Counted from the first letter of the stretch, positions 10,282 through 19,384 are shown. The stretch: DNA of 64,000 nt from Rhodanobacter sp. (GCA_040371205.1 AP031382.1:2477562-2541561); one strand, 5' to 3'. The notes: generated from the sequence alone by a model not told the origin. Program-made: numbers and translations.

Positions 10282-11601
10282 TCACCCGATCAGCGTCGGC
10301 TGCCGCTGCGCGCAATGCGCCACGCAGCGGGCAATGGTGTCGAAATGGCCGTCGAGGCCGTACCAGAACACCTTCCATTTCTCCTGCTTGAAGCAGCCGT
10401 CGGACTCGGCGTAGTAGAAGATGTTGACCTGGTTGCCGTGGCGCGAACGCCAGAACAGTTGCGGATTTTCCTCGCGCATCACCTGCCACACGGCGCGGCC
10501 GAGGCCCTCGCCCTGCGCGTCGTCGAGCACGGCGAACTTGTCCAGATACGGCAATCCGTCCTCCAGCGTGAGGATCATCGCCGCGCGGTAGTTCTCGCTC
10601 ACGTAGATGCGGTGCGGCGCGGTGCGCTCGAAATAGTCCGCCACCAGCTCGCGGCCGAAGCTGGATTCGATCAGCTCGCGCATGCGTGCACGGTCGATGC
10701 CTTCCCACGACTCGAAGCGCAGCACCTTCTCGCCGCGCCGCACCAGGGTGCCCGAACCCTTGTGGGTGAACAGCTCCTTGGCCAGCTCGGCAGGACGCGT
10801 GATCGACACCGACGAGGTGAGCGGCAGGCCGTTCAACAGGTCCGCGATCTGCTCGATCTTCAGGCGCATGCCGCCGTTGATCCACGGCTGCGCCATCAGG
10901 TGCTCGTACTCGGTGCTGAGGTTGATCGAGTCGATCAGCTTGCCCTCGCCGTCGAGCAGGCCACCGGTACCGGTGAGGAACACGATCTTGTACGGCTGCA
11001 GCATGCGCACCAGTTCGTTGGCGGCGACGTCGGCGTTGATGTTGAGGATCTGCCCCTCGTCGGTCTCGCCCAGGCTGGCGATTACCGGGATCGAGTTCGC
11101 GCGCAGGCTGGCCTCGATCGGCGCAAGGTTGATGCTCTCCACCTTGCCGACCATGCCCAGCGCCTCGCGGTCGAGGTAACTCGCCGCGAATACGCCCGAA
11201 GGCACGGCGGTGGCGCGCGTGTCCATCGCCTGCAACGCCTCGACCAGCTTGAGGTTCTGCTGCATGAACACCTTGCGCACGATGCCCAGCGCCTTCGGCG
11301 AGGTGACGCGCAGGCCGTTCACCGTCTGCTTGACGATACCGGCGGCGGACAGCTCCTCGTCCAGCTGCGGGCCGGCGCCGTGCAGCACGATGGGCGTGAG
11401 GCCCACCTGCTGCAAGAAGGTCAGCGAGGAGGCGAGGTCCTGCAGCTCGTCGCGCAGCACCGCACCGCCGACCTTCACCACGGCGAAGCGCTTGGCGTCG
11501 ACTTCGGAAAAGCGCTTGAGGTATTGCTGGATTTCCTTGGCGCTGCCCATCGCCGACAGCAGGCGGACGATGGTCTTGCGCGTATGCGTATGGGCTTCCA
11601 C
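10282..11601 (-). CDS. argB: Bifunctional N-acetylglutamate synthase/kinase (NAGK plus C-terminal NAT domain)
   Basis: 439 residues, far longer than a stand-alone acetylglutamate kinase (about 260-300). Residues about 35-290 are the amino-acid kinase domain: VVKVGGAVL with K43, [18 protein letters not shown], and LTGTGGLLD. Residues about 300-439 are a GNAT-like domain of the NAT type found in the vertebrate-like NAGS-K of Xanthomonas and Maricaulis ([33 protein letters not shown], and a C-terminal [10 protein letters not shown]). In those bacteria this protein performs both the first and second steps of arginine synthesis and substitutes for ArgA. No separate argA or argJ is present here. 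The domain assignment is from motif reading. Confidence 0.92.
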   Translation of the reverse strand: MEAHTHTRKTIVRLLSAMGSAKEIQQYLKRFSEVDAKRFAVVKVGGAVLRDELQDLASSLTFLQQVGLTPIVLHGAGPQLDEELSAAGIVKQTVNGLRVTSPKALGIVRKVFMQQNLKLVEALQAMDTRATAVPSGVFAASYLDREALGMVGKVESINLAPIEASLRANSIPVIASLGETDEGQILNINADVAANELVRMLQPYKIVFLTGTGGLLDGEGKLIDSINLSTEYEHLMAQPWINGGMRLKIEQIADLLNGLPLTSSVSITRPAELAKELFTHKGSGTLVRRGEKVLRFESWEGIDRARMRELIESSFGRELVADYFERTAPHRIYVSENYRAAMILTLEDGLPYLDKFAVLDDAQGEGLGRAVWQVMREENPQLFWRSRHGNQVNIFYYAESDGCFKQEKWKVFWYGLDGHFDTIARCVAHCAQRQPTLIG

Positions 11602-11607
11602 GATGGA

Positions 11608-12702
11608 TCAGCTCTTGTCGATGAGGTGGTGGATGGTTTCGGCGTAGTGCTGCAACTGCGCCAGCGACACCCATTCGTCGGCGGTGTGCGCCTGCGCGAT
11701 GTCGCCGGGGCCGTAGACGAAGGCGATGTAGCCGGCGGCGGAGAACAGCGAGGCCTCGGTCCAGAAATCCACCGCGTTGCCCACGGGGATATCCAGCTCG
11801 TCGGCCAGGTCGCGCGCCGCCAGCCGGCGCGCCTCGGCGGTGGCCGTGTCGCCCGCCGGCAGCGAGGGGCCACGGAAGGTTTCCTCGAAATGCGCGGGCG
11901 CGACCTCGGCCAGCGCGCGGAAGCGTTCGAGCAGGTCGTCGGGATGCATGGTCGGCAGCGGCCGCATGCCGAAGCGCACCTCGGCGCTGGGCGCGATCAT
12001 GTTGGCCTTGATGCCGCCTTCGATGCGGCCGACGTTGAAACGCAGGCCGGTGAGGCCGCCGAAGCGCTCGTGCGATTGCGCGGCCACGAAATCCAGCGCC
12101 GCATCGCCCCAGCGCACCGCCTGGTGCAGCGCGCTGTCGCCGGGCTTCTGCTCGCCCGAGGCATGGCCCGCGTGGCCGGCAAAGCGCATCAGCACCGACT
12201 GGATGCCGCGATGCGCCAGCACCGCCTCGCCCCTGGTGGGCTCGGCGACGATCACCGCGTCGTAGGCCGGCTTGCCCTTGAGGAAGCCGGCGATGCAGCG
12301 CGGATCGTTGGCCTCCTCGTCGGTGGTGAACAGCAGCGCCATGTCGCCGTCGCTGGCGTTCGCCACGGCGAGCAGCGCCGCCGCCGCACCCTTGATGTCG
12401 CAGGCGCCGAGGCCGATGGCGCGATCGTCCGTCACGCGCAGTTCGTGCGGGCTGGCCGTCCACGCCGGCGAATCGGGCACCGTATCCAGGTGCACGTTGA
12501 ACAGCAGCCGCGGCCGGCCGCGCACCGCGTGCAGGCCCACCGCACCGGCGCCGTGGTCGGTCACCGTGATGGCGAAGCCGGGCAACTGCGCGCGGAGGTA
12601 GTCGAAGATGCCGCCCGTGGTGATCGCGCGCGGCGGGTTGCGGGTGTCGAACGACACCAGCGCCTTGAGATGTTGCAGGGTGGATTGCAGCAAGGGATTC
12701 AT
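11608..12702 (-). CDS. argE: N-acetylcitrulline/N-acetylornithine deacetylase (M20 family)
   Basis: 364 residues of the M20 metallopeptidase fold. Metal-binding HLDTVP near 70, the TTDEEAN acidic pair near 125, EPTRGEAVLAHRG, and the C-terminal DFWTEASLF are visible. Because the cluster encodes an acetylornithine carbamoyltransferase (argF'), the natural substrate is expected to be N-acetyl-L-citrulline, as shown for the Xanthomonas campestris homologue, rather than acetylornithine. That substrate choice is inference from context. The ATG at 12702 overlaps the upstream GNAT stop by 4 nt, and argB follows after 5 nt. Confidence 0.9.
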   Translation of the reverse strand: MNPLLQSTLQHLKALVSFDTRNPPRAITTGGIFDYLRAQLPGFAITVTDHGAGAVGLHAVRGRPRLLFNVHLDTVPDSPAWTASPHELRVTDDRAIGLGACDIKGAAAALLAVANASDGDMALLFTTDEEANDPRCIAGFLKGKPAYDAVIVAEPTRGEAVLAHRGIQSVLMRFAGHAGHASGEQKPGDSALHQAVRWGDAALDFVAAQSHERFGGLTGLRFNVGRIEGGIKANMIAPSAEVRFGMRPLPTMHPDDLLERFRALAEVAPAHFEETFRGPSLPAGDTATAEARRLAARDLADELDIPVGNAVDFWTEASLFSAAGYIAFVYGPGDIAQAHTADEWVSLAQLQHYAETIHHLIDKS

Positions 12703-13139
12703 GGGTGGCCTGGCGCTCTCGTGTAGACGTCGCGGTCGAGTTTTTCCATCAGGGTCTGCGGCTGCGCGGGCGCGGCGAAACCGAAGCCGGCATACAGTCC
12801 GTGCGCGTCGCTGGTGGCGAGGCTGAAACGGCGCAGGCCCTGCAGTTGCGGATGCGCCATCACCGCCGCCACCAGCGCCTTGGAGTATCCCTGCCCGCGA
12901 TGCTCCGGCAGCACGAACACGTCCGCGAGGTAACCGAAGGTGGCGCCGTCGGTGACCACGCGCGCGAACGCCACCTGCTGGCCGTCGACGTAGCCGCCGA
13001 AGCACAGCGAACCGGCGACCGCCCGCTCCACCGTCGCGCGCGGGATGCCGCGGCACCAGTAGGCCTCGGTGGCGAGGAAGCGGTGGATCAGCCCGAGGTC
13101 GAGGCTATCCTTGTCCGTGCTGACCTGCAGGACGGCCAT
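12699..13139 (-). CDS. GNAT family N-acetyltransferase embedded in the arg operon
   Basis: 146 residues with the GNAT core: VFVLPEHRGQGYSKALV (acetyl-CoA pyrophosphate-binding motif A, near 85-100) and a C-terminal LYAGFGFAAP. Substrate not predictable. It is set tightly between argG (5 nt upstream) and argE (4-nt overlap downstream), so it is almost certainly expressed with arginine biosynthesis. A role on an arginine-pathway intermediate is possible, but the NAGS activity is better explained by the NAT domain of ArgB, so this protein looks accessory. Confidence 0.85.
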   Translation of the reverse strand: MAVLQVSTDKDSLDLGLIHRFLATEAYWCRGIPRATVERAVAGSLCFGGYVDGQQVAFARVVTDGATFGYLADVFVLPEHRGQGYSKALVAAVMAHPQLQGLRRFSLATSDAHGLYAGFGFAAPAQPQTLMEKLDRDVYTRAPGHP

Positions 13140-13144
13140 GCGGC

Positions 13145-14350
13145 TCAGGCCTTGCCCGCCGGCCGGTTCACCTCGGCCCACAGCGTGCTGCTCATGCCGA
13201 ACAGCTTGATGAAGCCCTCGGCCTCGGCCACGCCCCAATCGGCAGACTGCGCGTAGGTGGCGCCCTTGGCGTTGAGGATGTGTTTGGACGCGACGGCCAC
13301 GGCGTGGACCGTGCCGCCGCTGGTCTCCAGCGTCACCTCGCCGTTGACGGTGGACTGGCTGGAGGCGAGGAAGGCTTCCAGGTCGCTCTTCAACGGATCG
13401 TGGAAGAAGCCTTCGTACACCACCTCCACCCACTTGCGCGCCACGTCCGGCTTGAAGCGGTTCTGCTGCTTGCTGAGCACGGCTTCTTCCAGCGCGCGGT
13501 GCGCGGCGAGCAGCGAGACCAGGCCGGGCGCCTCGAACACGATGCGGCCCTTGAGGCCGATGGTGGTGTCGCCGGTGTACATGCCGCGGCCCACGCCGTA
13601 GGGCGCGAACAGCGCGTTGAGCTTCGCCAGGATCGTGTGCCCTGCGAGCTTCTCGCCGTCCAGCGACACCGCCTCGCCCTGCTCGAAACCGATCTTCACC
13701 TGCAGCGGTTTGGACGGCCATTCGGCGCGCGGCTTGCACCAGCCGCGCGCGCCCTCGCCCGGGGCTTCCCATTTGTCGATCTCGCCGCCGGACATGGTGA
13801 CGCCGAGCAGGTTCTCGTTGATGGTGTAGGCCTGCTGCTTGGCGCGCACGCCGAAGCCGCGCTCCTCCAGGAACTTCTGCTCGTAGGCGCGCGTCTGCGT
13901 GTGCTCCTTCTGGATCTCGCGGATCGGCGCCACGATCTCGTAGTCGCCCAGCGATTTCACCGCGAGGTCGAAGCGCACCTGGTCGTTGCCCATGCCGGTG
14001 CAGCCGTGAGCGATGGCGCGCGTGCCGAGTTCGGCGGCGCGCTGCAGCGCGGCCTCCACGATCAGGTAGCGGTCGGACACCAGCAGCGGGTACTGGCCCT
14101 GGTAGCCCTCGCCCGCCCACACGAAGGGCTTGACGAAACCGTTCCAGATCGCGGGGCCGCCATCAATCGTCACATGCGAAGCGACGCCCAGCTCCTTCGC
14201 GCGGTGCTCGATGAAGGCGCGCTCCTCGGCGTCCACACCGCCGGTATCGGCGAACACGGTGTGCACGGCCCAGCCGCGCTCCTTGAGGTAGGGCACGCAG
14301 AAGCTGGTGTCGAGGCCGCCGGAGAAGGCGAGGACGATGTCTTGGCTCAT
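13145..14350 (-). CDS. argG: Argininosuccinate synthase
   Basis: 401 residues. ATP-dependent condensation of citrulline with aspartate. The N-terminal PP-loop is [10 protein letters not shown] (8-17); [14 protein letters not shown] and [14 protein letters not shown] are further family signatures. The sequence belongs to the short type-1 synthase class. It is preceded by osmC (28-nt gap, the largest inside the operon) and followed 5 nt later by the GNAT gene. The 28-nt gap contains no hairpin that I can see. Confidence 0.96.
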   Translation of the reverse strand: MSQDIVLAFSGGLDTSFCVPYLKERGWAVHTVFADTGGVDAEERAFIEHRAKELGVASHVTIDGGPAIWNGFVKPFVWAGEGYQGQYPLLVSDRYLIVEAALQRAAELGTRAIAHGCTGMGNDQVRFDLAVKSLGDYEIVAPIREIQKEHTQTRAYEQKFLEERGFGVRAKQQAYTINENLLGVTMSGGEIDKWEAPGEGARGWCKPRAEWPSKPLQVKIGFEQGEAVSLDGEKLAGHTILAKLNALFAPYGVGRGMYTGDTTIGLKGRIVFEAPGLVSLLAAHRALEEAVLSKQQNRFKPDVARKWVEVVYEGFFHDPLKSDLEAFLASSQSTVNGEVTLETSGGTVHAVAVASKHILNAKGATYAQSADWGVAEAEGFIKLFGMSSTLWAEVNRPAGKA

Positions 14351-14378
14351 GGCTTGCGAATCCTGGTCGGGGAAGAGG

Positions 14379-14852
14379 TCAATCGGAGGAAACGACGATG
14401 CGCGGTTCGCAGCGCACCGGGAAATTCACGGAGTTGGCGATGAAGCAGGCATGGTGCGCAGCCTCGTGCGCAGCCAGCGCCTTGACGGGATCGCTGTCGG
14501 CGCGGATGGCGACCACCGGGCGCAGCACGACTTCGGCGAAGCGGCCGCCGTCGCCTTCGGTCACCATCGTGCCTTCGGCCGCGTCGTCGTAGGCCACGAC
14601 CACCACGCCGGCCACGGTGGCCATGTGCAGGTACGACAACATGTGGCAGGTGGACAGCGCGGCCACCAGCATGTCTTCCGGATTGTGCTTGGTGGCGTCG
14701 CCGCGGAAGGTGGGATCGGACGAACCGGCGAGTTCCGGCTTGCCGGGCACGCGGATCACGTGGTTGCGGCTGTAGTTGCGGTAGCCGTCGGTGCCGCTGC
14801 CGCGGTTGCCGGTCCAGACCACGTCCACGCGGTAGCGATGCGTGTGGCTCAT
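14379..14852 (-). CDS. OsmC family protein
   Basis: 157 residues of the OsmC/Ohr fold. The two redox cysteines are visible in [11 protein letters not shown] and [12 protein letters not shown]. The N-terminal [17 protein letters not shown] beta-hairpin and [16 protein letters not shown] are typical of the YhfA/OsmC-like branch rather than Ohr. Members reduce organic hydroperoxides using thiols; the physiological role of this branch is uncertain. The start overlaps the upstream PaiB-like gene by 4 nt. It is odd cargo inside an arginine operon. Confidence 0.88.
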   Translation of the reverse strand: MSHTHRYRVDVVWTGNRGSGTDGYRNYSRNHVIRVPGKPELAGSSDPTFRGDATKHNPEDMLVAALSTCHMLSYLHMATVAGVVVVAYDDAAEGTMVTEGDGGRFAEVVLRPVVAIRADSDPVKALAAHEAAHHACFIANSVNFPVRCEPRIVVSSD

Positions 14853-15472
14853 GACTTGCCCTCTTCCTGTCTGGCCATCCATTCGGCCAGCGTCGCGTCG
14901 CCGTCGCCGCCGCGGCGGCGCAGGCCGGCGATCACGCCGAGGCGGTTGCGCTCCGGATGATTCTGGCTGAGCTTGAACTTGCCTTCGATGTGCTCGACGG
15001 CGATCTCGACGCCGACGATGCCGCGCAGCAGCGTCTCGACGTGGTCGTCCGGCGCGTCGCCGACGCGCCACGGCCGGGGTTCGGCGGCTTCGTGATGGTC
15101 GGTCAGGCGTTCCAGCAGCGCACGCAGCCAGGCGGCGTCCTCGACGACCTTCAGGCGACCGCGCACATGCACCACCGCGTAGTTCCACGTGGGCACTTCG
15201 CGGTGCGTCTCCGCCTTGGTCGGATACCAGTTCGGGCTGACATAGCCCTGCGGGCCCTGGAAGATCGCCAGTACGGCGGCACCGTCCATCCGGGCCAATT
15301 CATTGCCACGCGCCACATGGCCGTGCAGCGCGCCGTCCACCAGCTCCAACGGGAAATGGTTGGCGGCGACGCCATCCGCCGCATTCGCCACCACGGTGGC
15401 GAACGGGTAATCGCGGATCAGCCCCTGCAGGACTTCCGGCCGCGTCTCGACGAACGACTTGGGCATGTACAT
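14849..15472 (-). CDS. PaiB family FMN-binding protein
   Basis: 207 residues matching the PaiB/FMN-binding split-barrel family: MYMPKSFVE at the start, then the characteristic LIRDYPFATVV, ANHFPLEL, GHVARGNE, FQGPQGYVSPNWYPTK and VPTWNYAVVHVRG. B. subtilis PaiB was described as a negative regulator of sporulation and protease genes. Proteobacterial members more likely are flavin- or heme-binding proteins of unknown role. It lies 7 nt after argF' and overlaps osmC by 4 nt, so it is co-transcribed with arginine genes. Confidence 0.9.
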   Translation of the reverse strand: MYMPKSFVETRPEVLQGLIRDYPFATVVANAADGVAANHFPLELVDGALHGHVARGNELARMDGAAVLAIFQGPQGYVSPNWYPTKAETHREVPTWNYAVVHVRGRLKVVEDAAWLRALLERLTDHHEAAEPRPWRVGDAPDDHVETLLRGIVGVEIAVEHIEGKFKLSQNHPERNRLGVIAGLRRRGGDGDATLAEWMARQEEGKS

Positions 15473-15479
15473 GGCGGGC

Positions 15480-16487
15480 TCAGCGCTGGCCGATCAGCGA
15501 CGCCATCACCGCCTTCTGCACGTGCAGGCGGTTCTCGGCTTCGTCGACGGCGATGCAGTACGGCGCATCCATCACGCCGTCGGTGGCCTTGACGTTGCGG
15601 CGCAGCGGCAGGCAATGGCTGAAGAGACCGTTATTGGTCAGCGCCATCTTGGCCTCGTCCACGATGAAGTGCTTGTGTGCGTCGCGGATGGGTTTCTCCT
15701 GCTCCCACTGGCCGAAGTAAGGCAACGCGCCCCAGCTCTTGGCATAGACCACGTCGGCGCCGGCATACGCCTCCTCGATATCGTGGCTGACCGTGAGCGA
15801 ACCGCCGTTCTGCTCAGCGTTCAGACGTCCGAATTCCATGTAGCGCTCGTCCAGCACGTAGTCCGGTGTGGGGCACAACAGGGTCACGTCCATGCCCATC
15901 TTGGTGGCGATCAACAGCGCCGAATTGGCCACCGCGGTGTTGAGCGGCTTGGGGTGGTAGGTCCAGGTGAGCACGTACCTCTTCTTCGTGAGGTCACCCA
16001 GGTGCTCGCGCAGGGCCAGCGCATGCGCCAGCTCCTGGCAGGGGTGGGTAATCGTCTCCATGTTGATCACCGGCACCGTGGCGTACTGCGCGAAGGCCTT
16101 GATGACCTTGTCCTGGCGATCCACCGACCAGTCCTGGAACTTCGGGAAGGCACGCACCGCGATCAGGTCGACGTAGCGGCTCAGCACGCGCGCCACTTCG
16201 GCGATGTGTTCCTCGGTGTCGCCGTCCATCACGCTGCCGGCCTCGAACTCGATCGGCCACGCGTCCTTGCCCGGCGCCAGCACCACCGCATGCCCGCCGA
16301 GCTGGAACGTGCCCAGCTCGAAGCTGGTGCGCGTGCGCATCGAGGGATTGAAGAACAGCAGCGCCACCGACTTGCCGGCGAGCTGCGTGCCCGCGGGCGA
16401 ACACTTGAAGGCAGCGGCCTGTTCAAGCAGCGCGTCGATCTCGGCGCGGCTCCAGTCCTGGGTGGTGAGGAAATGGCGGATGGTCAT
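15480..16487 (-). CDS. argF': N-acetylornithine carbamoyltransferase (AOTCase)
   Basis: 335 residues. Carbamoylates N-acetylornithine to N-acetylcitrulline. The carbamoyl-phosphate motif is FNPSMRTRTSFELG (47-59), with SMRTR instead of the STRTR of OTCases. Residues matching the acetyl-group determinants of the Xanthomonas campestris enzyme are E92 in DGDTEEH and E144 in NMETITHPCQE. The lysine of HCLPLRRNVK (K300) corresponds to the carboxylated lysine of that enzyme. HPCQ binds carbamoyl phosphate. The ATG at 16487 matches the family N-terminus; the frame upstream would begin inside the terminator hairpin and is not used. First gene of the arg/pro operon and the one directly behind the putative attenuator. 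Confidence 0.93.
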   Translation of the reverse strand: MTIRHFLTTQDWSRAEIDALLEQAAAFKCSPAGTQLAGKSVALLFFNPSMRTRTSFELGTFQLGGHAVVLAPGKDAWPIEFEAGSVMDGDTEEHIAEVARVLSRYVDLIAVRAFPKFQDWSVDRQDKVIKAFAQYATVPVINMETITHPCQELAHALALREHLGDLTKKRYVLTWTYHPKPLNTAVANSALLIATKMGMDVTLLCPTPDYVLDERYMEFGRLNAEQNGGSLTVSHDIEEAYAGADVVYAKSWGALPYFGQWEQEKPIRDAHKHFIVDEAKMALTNNGLFSHCLPLRRNVKATDGVMDAPYCIAVDEAENRLHVQKAVMASLIGQR

Positions 16488-16567
16488 GGGTCGAATCGCC
16501 TCGATGGAATCGTTCTTGGTTGAAAGTCCGGCCGCGGACGGATCCGGGTGAAGCAAAGCCAAAAAGC

Positions 16568-16595
16568 AAAAACCCGGCACGCTGGCCGGGTTTTT
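16568..16595 (-). terminator. Intrinsic terminator in the argF' leader (attenuator stem)
   Basis: An 11-bp perfect stem (AAAAACCCGGC with its complement) and a 6-nt loop are followed on the minus-strand transcript by TTTTTGCTTTTT. It lies 81 nt upstream of the argF' start, inside the untranslated leader. The 5' arm segment ACCCGGCC (16584-16591) is perfectly complementary over 8 nt to GGCCGGGT in the upstream leader peptide end (16628-16635), so terminator and antiterminator are mutually exclusive. The strongly stable stem with a U-run is what one expects of a regulatory terminator. Alternatively it only ends transcription from 16843-17388. Confidence 0.85.
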
Positions 16596-16625
16596 CGTCG
16601 ATACATGTGAAATGCGTGCGACAGC

Positions 16626-16673
16626 CTACCCGGCCGGATGTTCGTCCAGCGGTCGGCGCGCGCGCGACGTCAT
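16626..16673 (-). CDS. Putative arginine leader peptide of the arg operon attenuator
   Basis: A 15-codon frame, MTSRARRPLDEHPAG, with Arg codons CGC, CGC and CGA at positions 4, 6 and 7, ends in TAG 30 nt before the terminator stem. The last codons (CCG GCC GGG TAG) contain GGCCGGGT, which pairs with the 5' arm of the terminator. A ribosome stalled at codons 4-7 for lack of Arg-tRNA would leave this segment free to form the antiterminator; one reaching the stop would cover it and allow termination. The ribosome binding site is weak (GGCGG upstream) and no clear promoter -35 box is seen, though TATACC lies about 40 nt upstream. Three Arg codons in 15 is modest in GC-rich DNA; the geometry is the stronger argument. 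Confidence 0.6.
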   Translation of the reverse strand: MTSRARRPLDEHPAG

Positions 16674-16810
16674 GCCAGCCGCCATGCGGGCGCTGGTCAG
16701 GACATTGGCGGTATAGACGGCTGTGGACACGGGAGGTTCCAGTCGGGCGAACCGTCATCATGACGGGATTTTCGCTGCCGTGCAACATGCGTCGCGGGCA
16801 GCACAAGCGG

Positions 16811-16835
16811 AGACGCCGCCTTGGCGGCGGCGTCT
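16811..16835 (-). terminator. Hairpin just after the glycine-zipper gene
   Basis: A 10-bp perfect stem (AGACGCCGCC with its complement) and 5-nt loop start 7 nt beyond the stop of the minus-strand gene at 16843-17388. There is no U-run after it on that strand, so it is a weak or Rho-assisted terminator, or an mRNA 3' end stabiliser. Its presence makes the second hairpin at 16568-16595 less needed as a terminator for this gene, which supports the regulatory reading of that one. Confidence 0.55.
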
Positions 16836-16842
16836 TCGGGAG

Positions 16843-17388
16843 TCAGTCGGCGGGAGTCACGCTCACCCTTACGCGCAGGCGCTCGCCCGGATCGTAGTTC
16901 ATGCGGGACTCGTAGACCTCGCCGCGGTAGCGGTATTCCACGTCGTAGCCCACGATCTGGCGCTGCTCGCTCACCGTGTTGACCATGGTGCAATTGGTCT
17001 GGGTGGTTTCGTAGCTGCCGCCGTGATCGGAGACGCTGTTGCCCACCGCGCCGCCCGCGACCGCACCGACCACGGTGGCCGCACGGCGGCCATCACCCTT
17101 GCCGATGGTGCTGCCCAGTACGCCGCCCACCACCGCACCGAGGATGGTGCTCGCCGTGCTGTTGCCGCGGTCATGCTGGACTACCTGCTGGTCGTAGCAC
17201 TGCTGGCGCGGCACGTTGGCCTGCACCACGCCGTACACCGGATCGACCCGCAGCACGTCCGCCCAACCGAAGTGGGCGTTGTCGTCCTGCTGGGCGCCCG
17301 GCGGCGGCCCGGGGTAACGCGCATCCTGCGCCTGGGCGCTGGTGGCAACCAGACCCAACATCAATGTGGCAACGAGAAACTTGGACAT
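16843..17388 (-). CDS. Glycine-zipper 2TM (17 kDa surface antigen-like) envelope protein
   Basis: 181 residues. An N-terminal signal peptide ([21 protein letters not shown], cleavage after AQA) is followed by a polar stretch and then a glycine zipper: [21 protein letters not shown] and [14 protein letters not shown], the Rick_17kDa_Anti/glycine-zipper 2TM pattern. The C-terminal part ([32 protein letters not shown]) is the typical beta-rich end of these proteins. There is no lipobox cysteine at the cleavage site, so it is likely periplasmic or outer-membrane associated rather than a lipoprotein. Role probably envelope integrity; not specific. Confidence 0.88.
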   Translation of the reverse strand: MSKFLVATLMLGLVATSAQAQDARYPGPPPGAQQDDNAHFGWADVLRVDPVYGVVQANVPRQQCYDQQVVQHDRGNSTASTILGAVVGGVLGSTIGKGDGRRAATVVGAVAGGAVGNSVSDHGGSYETTQTNCTMVNTVSEQRQIVGYDVEYRYRGEVYESRMNYDPGERLRVRVSVTPAD

Positions 17389-17561
17389 CGCAGGCTCCAG
17401 ACGGCATTACGGGCGCAACTTCGGCGCATGGCGGATTGCAGCAAATGGACACTGAATCGAGGCTTAGAATTCCTTGGCCGCGACGTCATGCCGCCCCCTG
17501 CTTACTCCTTGTTAAGATGAGCGGCTGGCCCGCAGCCGCGGCCACCGCAGGAACACACGAC

Positions 17562-18932
17562 ATGCCGATCTCGCTCTACAGCAGCCTGACACGCCGCAGC
17601 GAAACCTTCGCACCGCTCGACCCGCAGCGCGTGACGATGTACGTGTGCGGGCCCACGGTCTACAACTACGTGCACATCGGCAACGCGCGCGGGCCGGTGG
17701 TATTCGACGTGCTGGCCCGGCTGCTGCGCCGGCATTACCCGCAGGTGGTCTACGCCCGCAACATCACCGACGTGGACGACAAGATCAACACTGCCGCGCT
17801 GGAGCAGGGCGTGGGCATCGAGGCCATCACCGGCAAATTCACGGCCGCCTATCGCGAGGACATGGCCGCGCTCGGCATCATCCCGCCGGACGTGGAGCCT
17901 TGCGCCACCGCGCACATCGGCCAGATCGTGACGATGATCGAAAAGCTGATTGCCGACGGCCACGCCTATGCCGCCGAAGGGCATGTGCTGTTCGACGTGG
18001 CCAGCTATCCGGACTACGGCAAGCTCTCCGGCCGCGACATCGAGGAGATGATCGCCGGCGCCCGCGTGGAGGTGGCGCCCTACAAGAAAAATCCCACCGA
18101 CTTCGTGCTGTGGAAGCCTTCCACGCCCGAGTTGCCGGGCTGGGACAGTCCGTGGGGCCGCGGCCGCCCCGGCTGGCATATCGAGTGCTCGGCGATGTGC
18201 GAGGCGCACCTGGGCGAGACCATCGACATCCATGCCGGCGGCAACGACCTGCTGTTCCCGCACCACGAGAACGAGGTCGCGCAATCCACCTGCGCCCACG
18301 GCGGCAAGACTTTCGCGCGCTGGTGGCTGCACAACGGCATGCTCACCTTCGACGGCAGGAAGATGTCCAAGTCGCTGGGCAACGTATTGCAGCTCCATGA
18401 GCTGCTGAAGCGCCATCCGGCCGAAGCGTTGCGCCTGCGCCTGATGAGCGGCCACTACCGCCAGCCGCTGGACTGGTCCGATGCCGCCATCGCGCAGTCG
18501 GTCAGCACGCTGGACGGCTGGTACCGCGTGCTGCGCGACCTCGCCCATGTTGCGGTGGACGCCGCGCCGCTGCCGGTGCCGGAAGCCGTCGAAACCGCGC
18601 TGTGCGACGATCTCAACACGCCGCAGGCACTGGCCGAACTGTCCGTGCTGGCCGATGCCGCGCGCGTGCAGGGCACGCCCGAAGCCAAGTCCGCCCTGCT
18701 CGGCGGCGGCGCCCTGCTGGGCCTGCTGCAGCAGGATCCCGAGGCATGGTTCAAGCAGGCTGGCGACAACGACGTCGATGCTGCGCAGGTGGAAGCGTTG
18801 CTGGAGGAGCGCCGCGCCGCGCGCGCGGCGCGCGACTTTGCCCGCGCCGACGCGATCCGCGCCGAACTCTCCGCCATGGGCGTGACCATCGAGGACGGCG
18901 CGCAGGGCACGCGCTGGAGCGTCGCGAAATGA
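17562..18932 (+). CDS. cysS: Cysteine--tRNA ligase
   Basis: 456 residues, normal length. Class I synthetase signatures: zinc ligand C29 in [14 protein letters not shown] (38-41), the GWHIECSAM zinc/active-site region, [13 protein letters not shown], and KMSKS near residue 267-271. The ATG at 17562 gives the standard [11 protein letters not shown] start and has an AGGA-type site upstream. Its stop overlaps the sufE start by 4 nt (ATGA), tying cysteine charging to a cysteine-sulfur transfer protein. It is divergent from the glycine-zipper gene; the 173-nt gap would hold both promoters. Confidence 0.97.
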   Translation: MPISLYSSLTRRSETFAPLDPQRVTMYVCGPTVYNYVHIGNARGPVVFDVLARLLRRHYPQVVYARNITDVDDKINTAALEQGVGIEAITGKFTAAYREDMAALGIIPPDVEPCATAHIGQIVTMIEKLIADGHAYAAEGHVLFDVASYPDYGKLSGRDIEEMIAGARVEVAPYKKNPTDFVLWKPSTPELPGWDSPWGRGRPGWHIECSAMCEAHLGETIDIHAGGNDLLFPHHENEVAQSTCAHGGKTFARWWLHNGMLTFDGRKMSKSLGNVLQLHELLKRHPAEALRLRLMSGHYRQPLDWSDAAIAQSVSTLDGWYRVLRDLAHVAVDAAPLPVPEAVETALCDDLNTPQALAELSVLADAARVQGTPEAKSALLGGGALLGLLQQDPEAWFKQAGDNDVDAAQVEALLEERRAARAARDFARADAIRAELSAMGVTIEDGAQGTRWSVAK

Positions 18933-19357
18933 CCGCCTCCGCCGACGAAGCGCAGCGCGAGATCGCCGAGGAGTTCGCCTACTTCAGCGAGTGGAGTGAG
19001 CGCTACCAGTATCTGATCGACCTCGGCAAGCAGTTGCCGCCCTTCCCCGACGAATACCGCACCGACGCCTGGCGCGTGCACGGCTGTCAGTCGATGGTGT
19101 GGCTGGTGCCCGGCGGCGACGCGGCGAAGATGCATTTCGCGGCGGCCAGCGATTCGGCCATCGTCTCCGGCCTGATTGCGCTGGTGCTGCGCGTGTATTC
19201 CGACCGCCCGGCAGCGGAGATCGTGGCCACCGAGCCGGATTTCATCCAAGCCATCGGCCTCGCCAAGCACCTCTCGCCCACGCGCTCGAACGGGCTGGCG
19301 GCGATGCTGGCCAAGCTGAAGAGCTATGCCGCCGCAGCCACGGACAGCAAGGCTTAG
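18929..19357 (+). CDS. sufE: SufE family Fe-S cluster assembly sulfur acceptor
   Basis: 142 residues. The conserved cysteine C53 in [12 protein letters not shown] accepts persulfide sulfur from the SufS-type cysteine desulfurase. Other family marks are [15 protein letters not shown] near 27 and the C-terminal [13 protein letters not shown]. The start overlaps the cysS stop by 4 nt, so the pair is translationally coupled. The rest of the SUF machinery is not in the window. A strong bidirectional terminator follows 27 nt after the stop. Confidence 0.93.
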   Translation: MTASADEAQREIAEEFAYFSEWSERYQYLIDLGKQLPPFPDEYRTDAWRVHGCQSMVWLVPGGDAAKMHFAAASDSAIVSGLIALVLRVYSDRPAAEIVATEPDFIQAIGLAKHLSPTRSNGLAAMLAKLKSYAAAATDSKA

Positions 19358-19384
19358 GAAAAGCACTAGGCCTCTCCGCCAACA

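Noticed and set aside
16488-16580. N-terminal extension of ArgF' starting at 16580
   Set aside because: The extra 31 residues would begin inside the terminator stem and show no similarity to the AOTCase N-terminus, which starts with M-x-x-x-HFL at 16487.
16568-16595. Reading the argF' leader hairpin only as a terminator for the upstream glycine-zipper gene
   Set aside because: It lies about 250 nt past that gene's stop, which already has its own hairpin at 16811-16835, and its 5' arm pairs exactly with the leader peptide end. The simple reading is not excluded but is less economical.
16626-16673. An ARG box (ArgR operator) upstream of argF'
   Set aside because: ArgR boxes are AT-rich palindromes (TGAAT-type); none is visible in 16488-16842, where the sequence is GC-rich.
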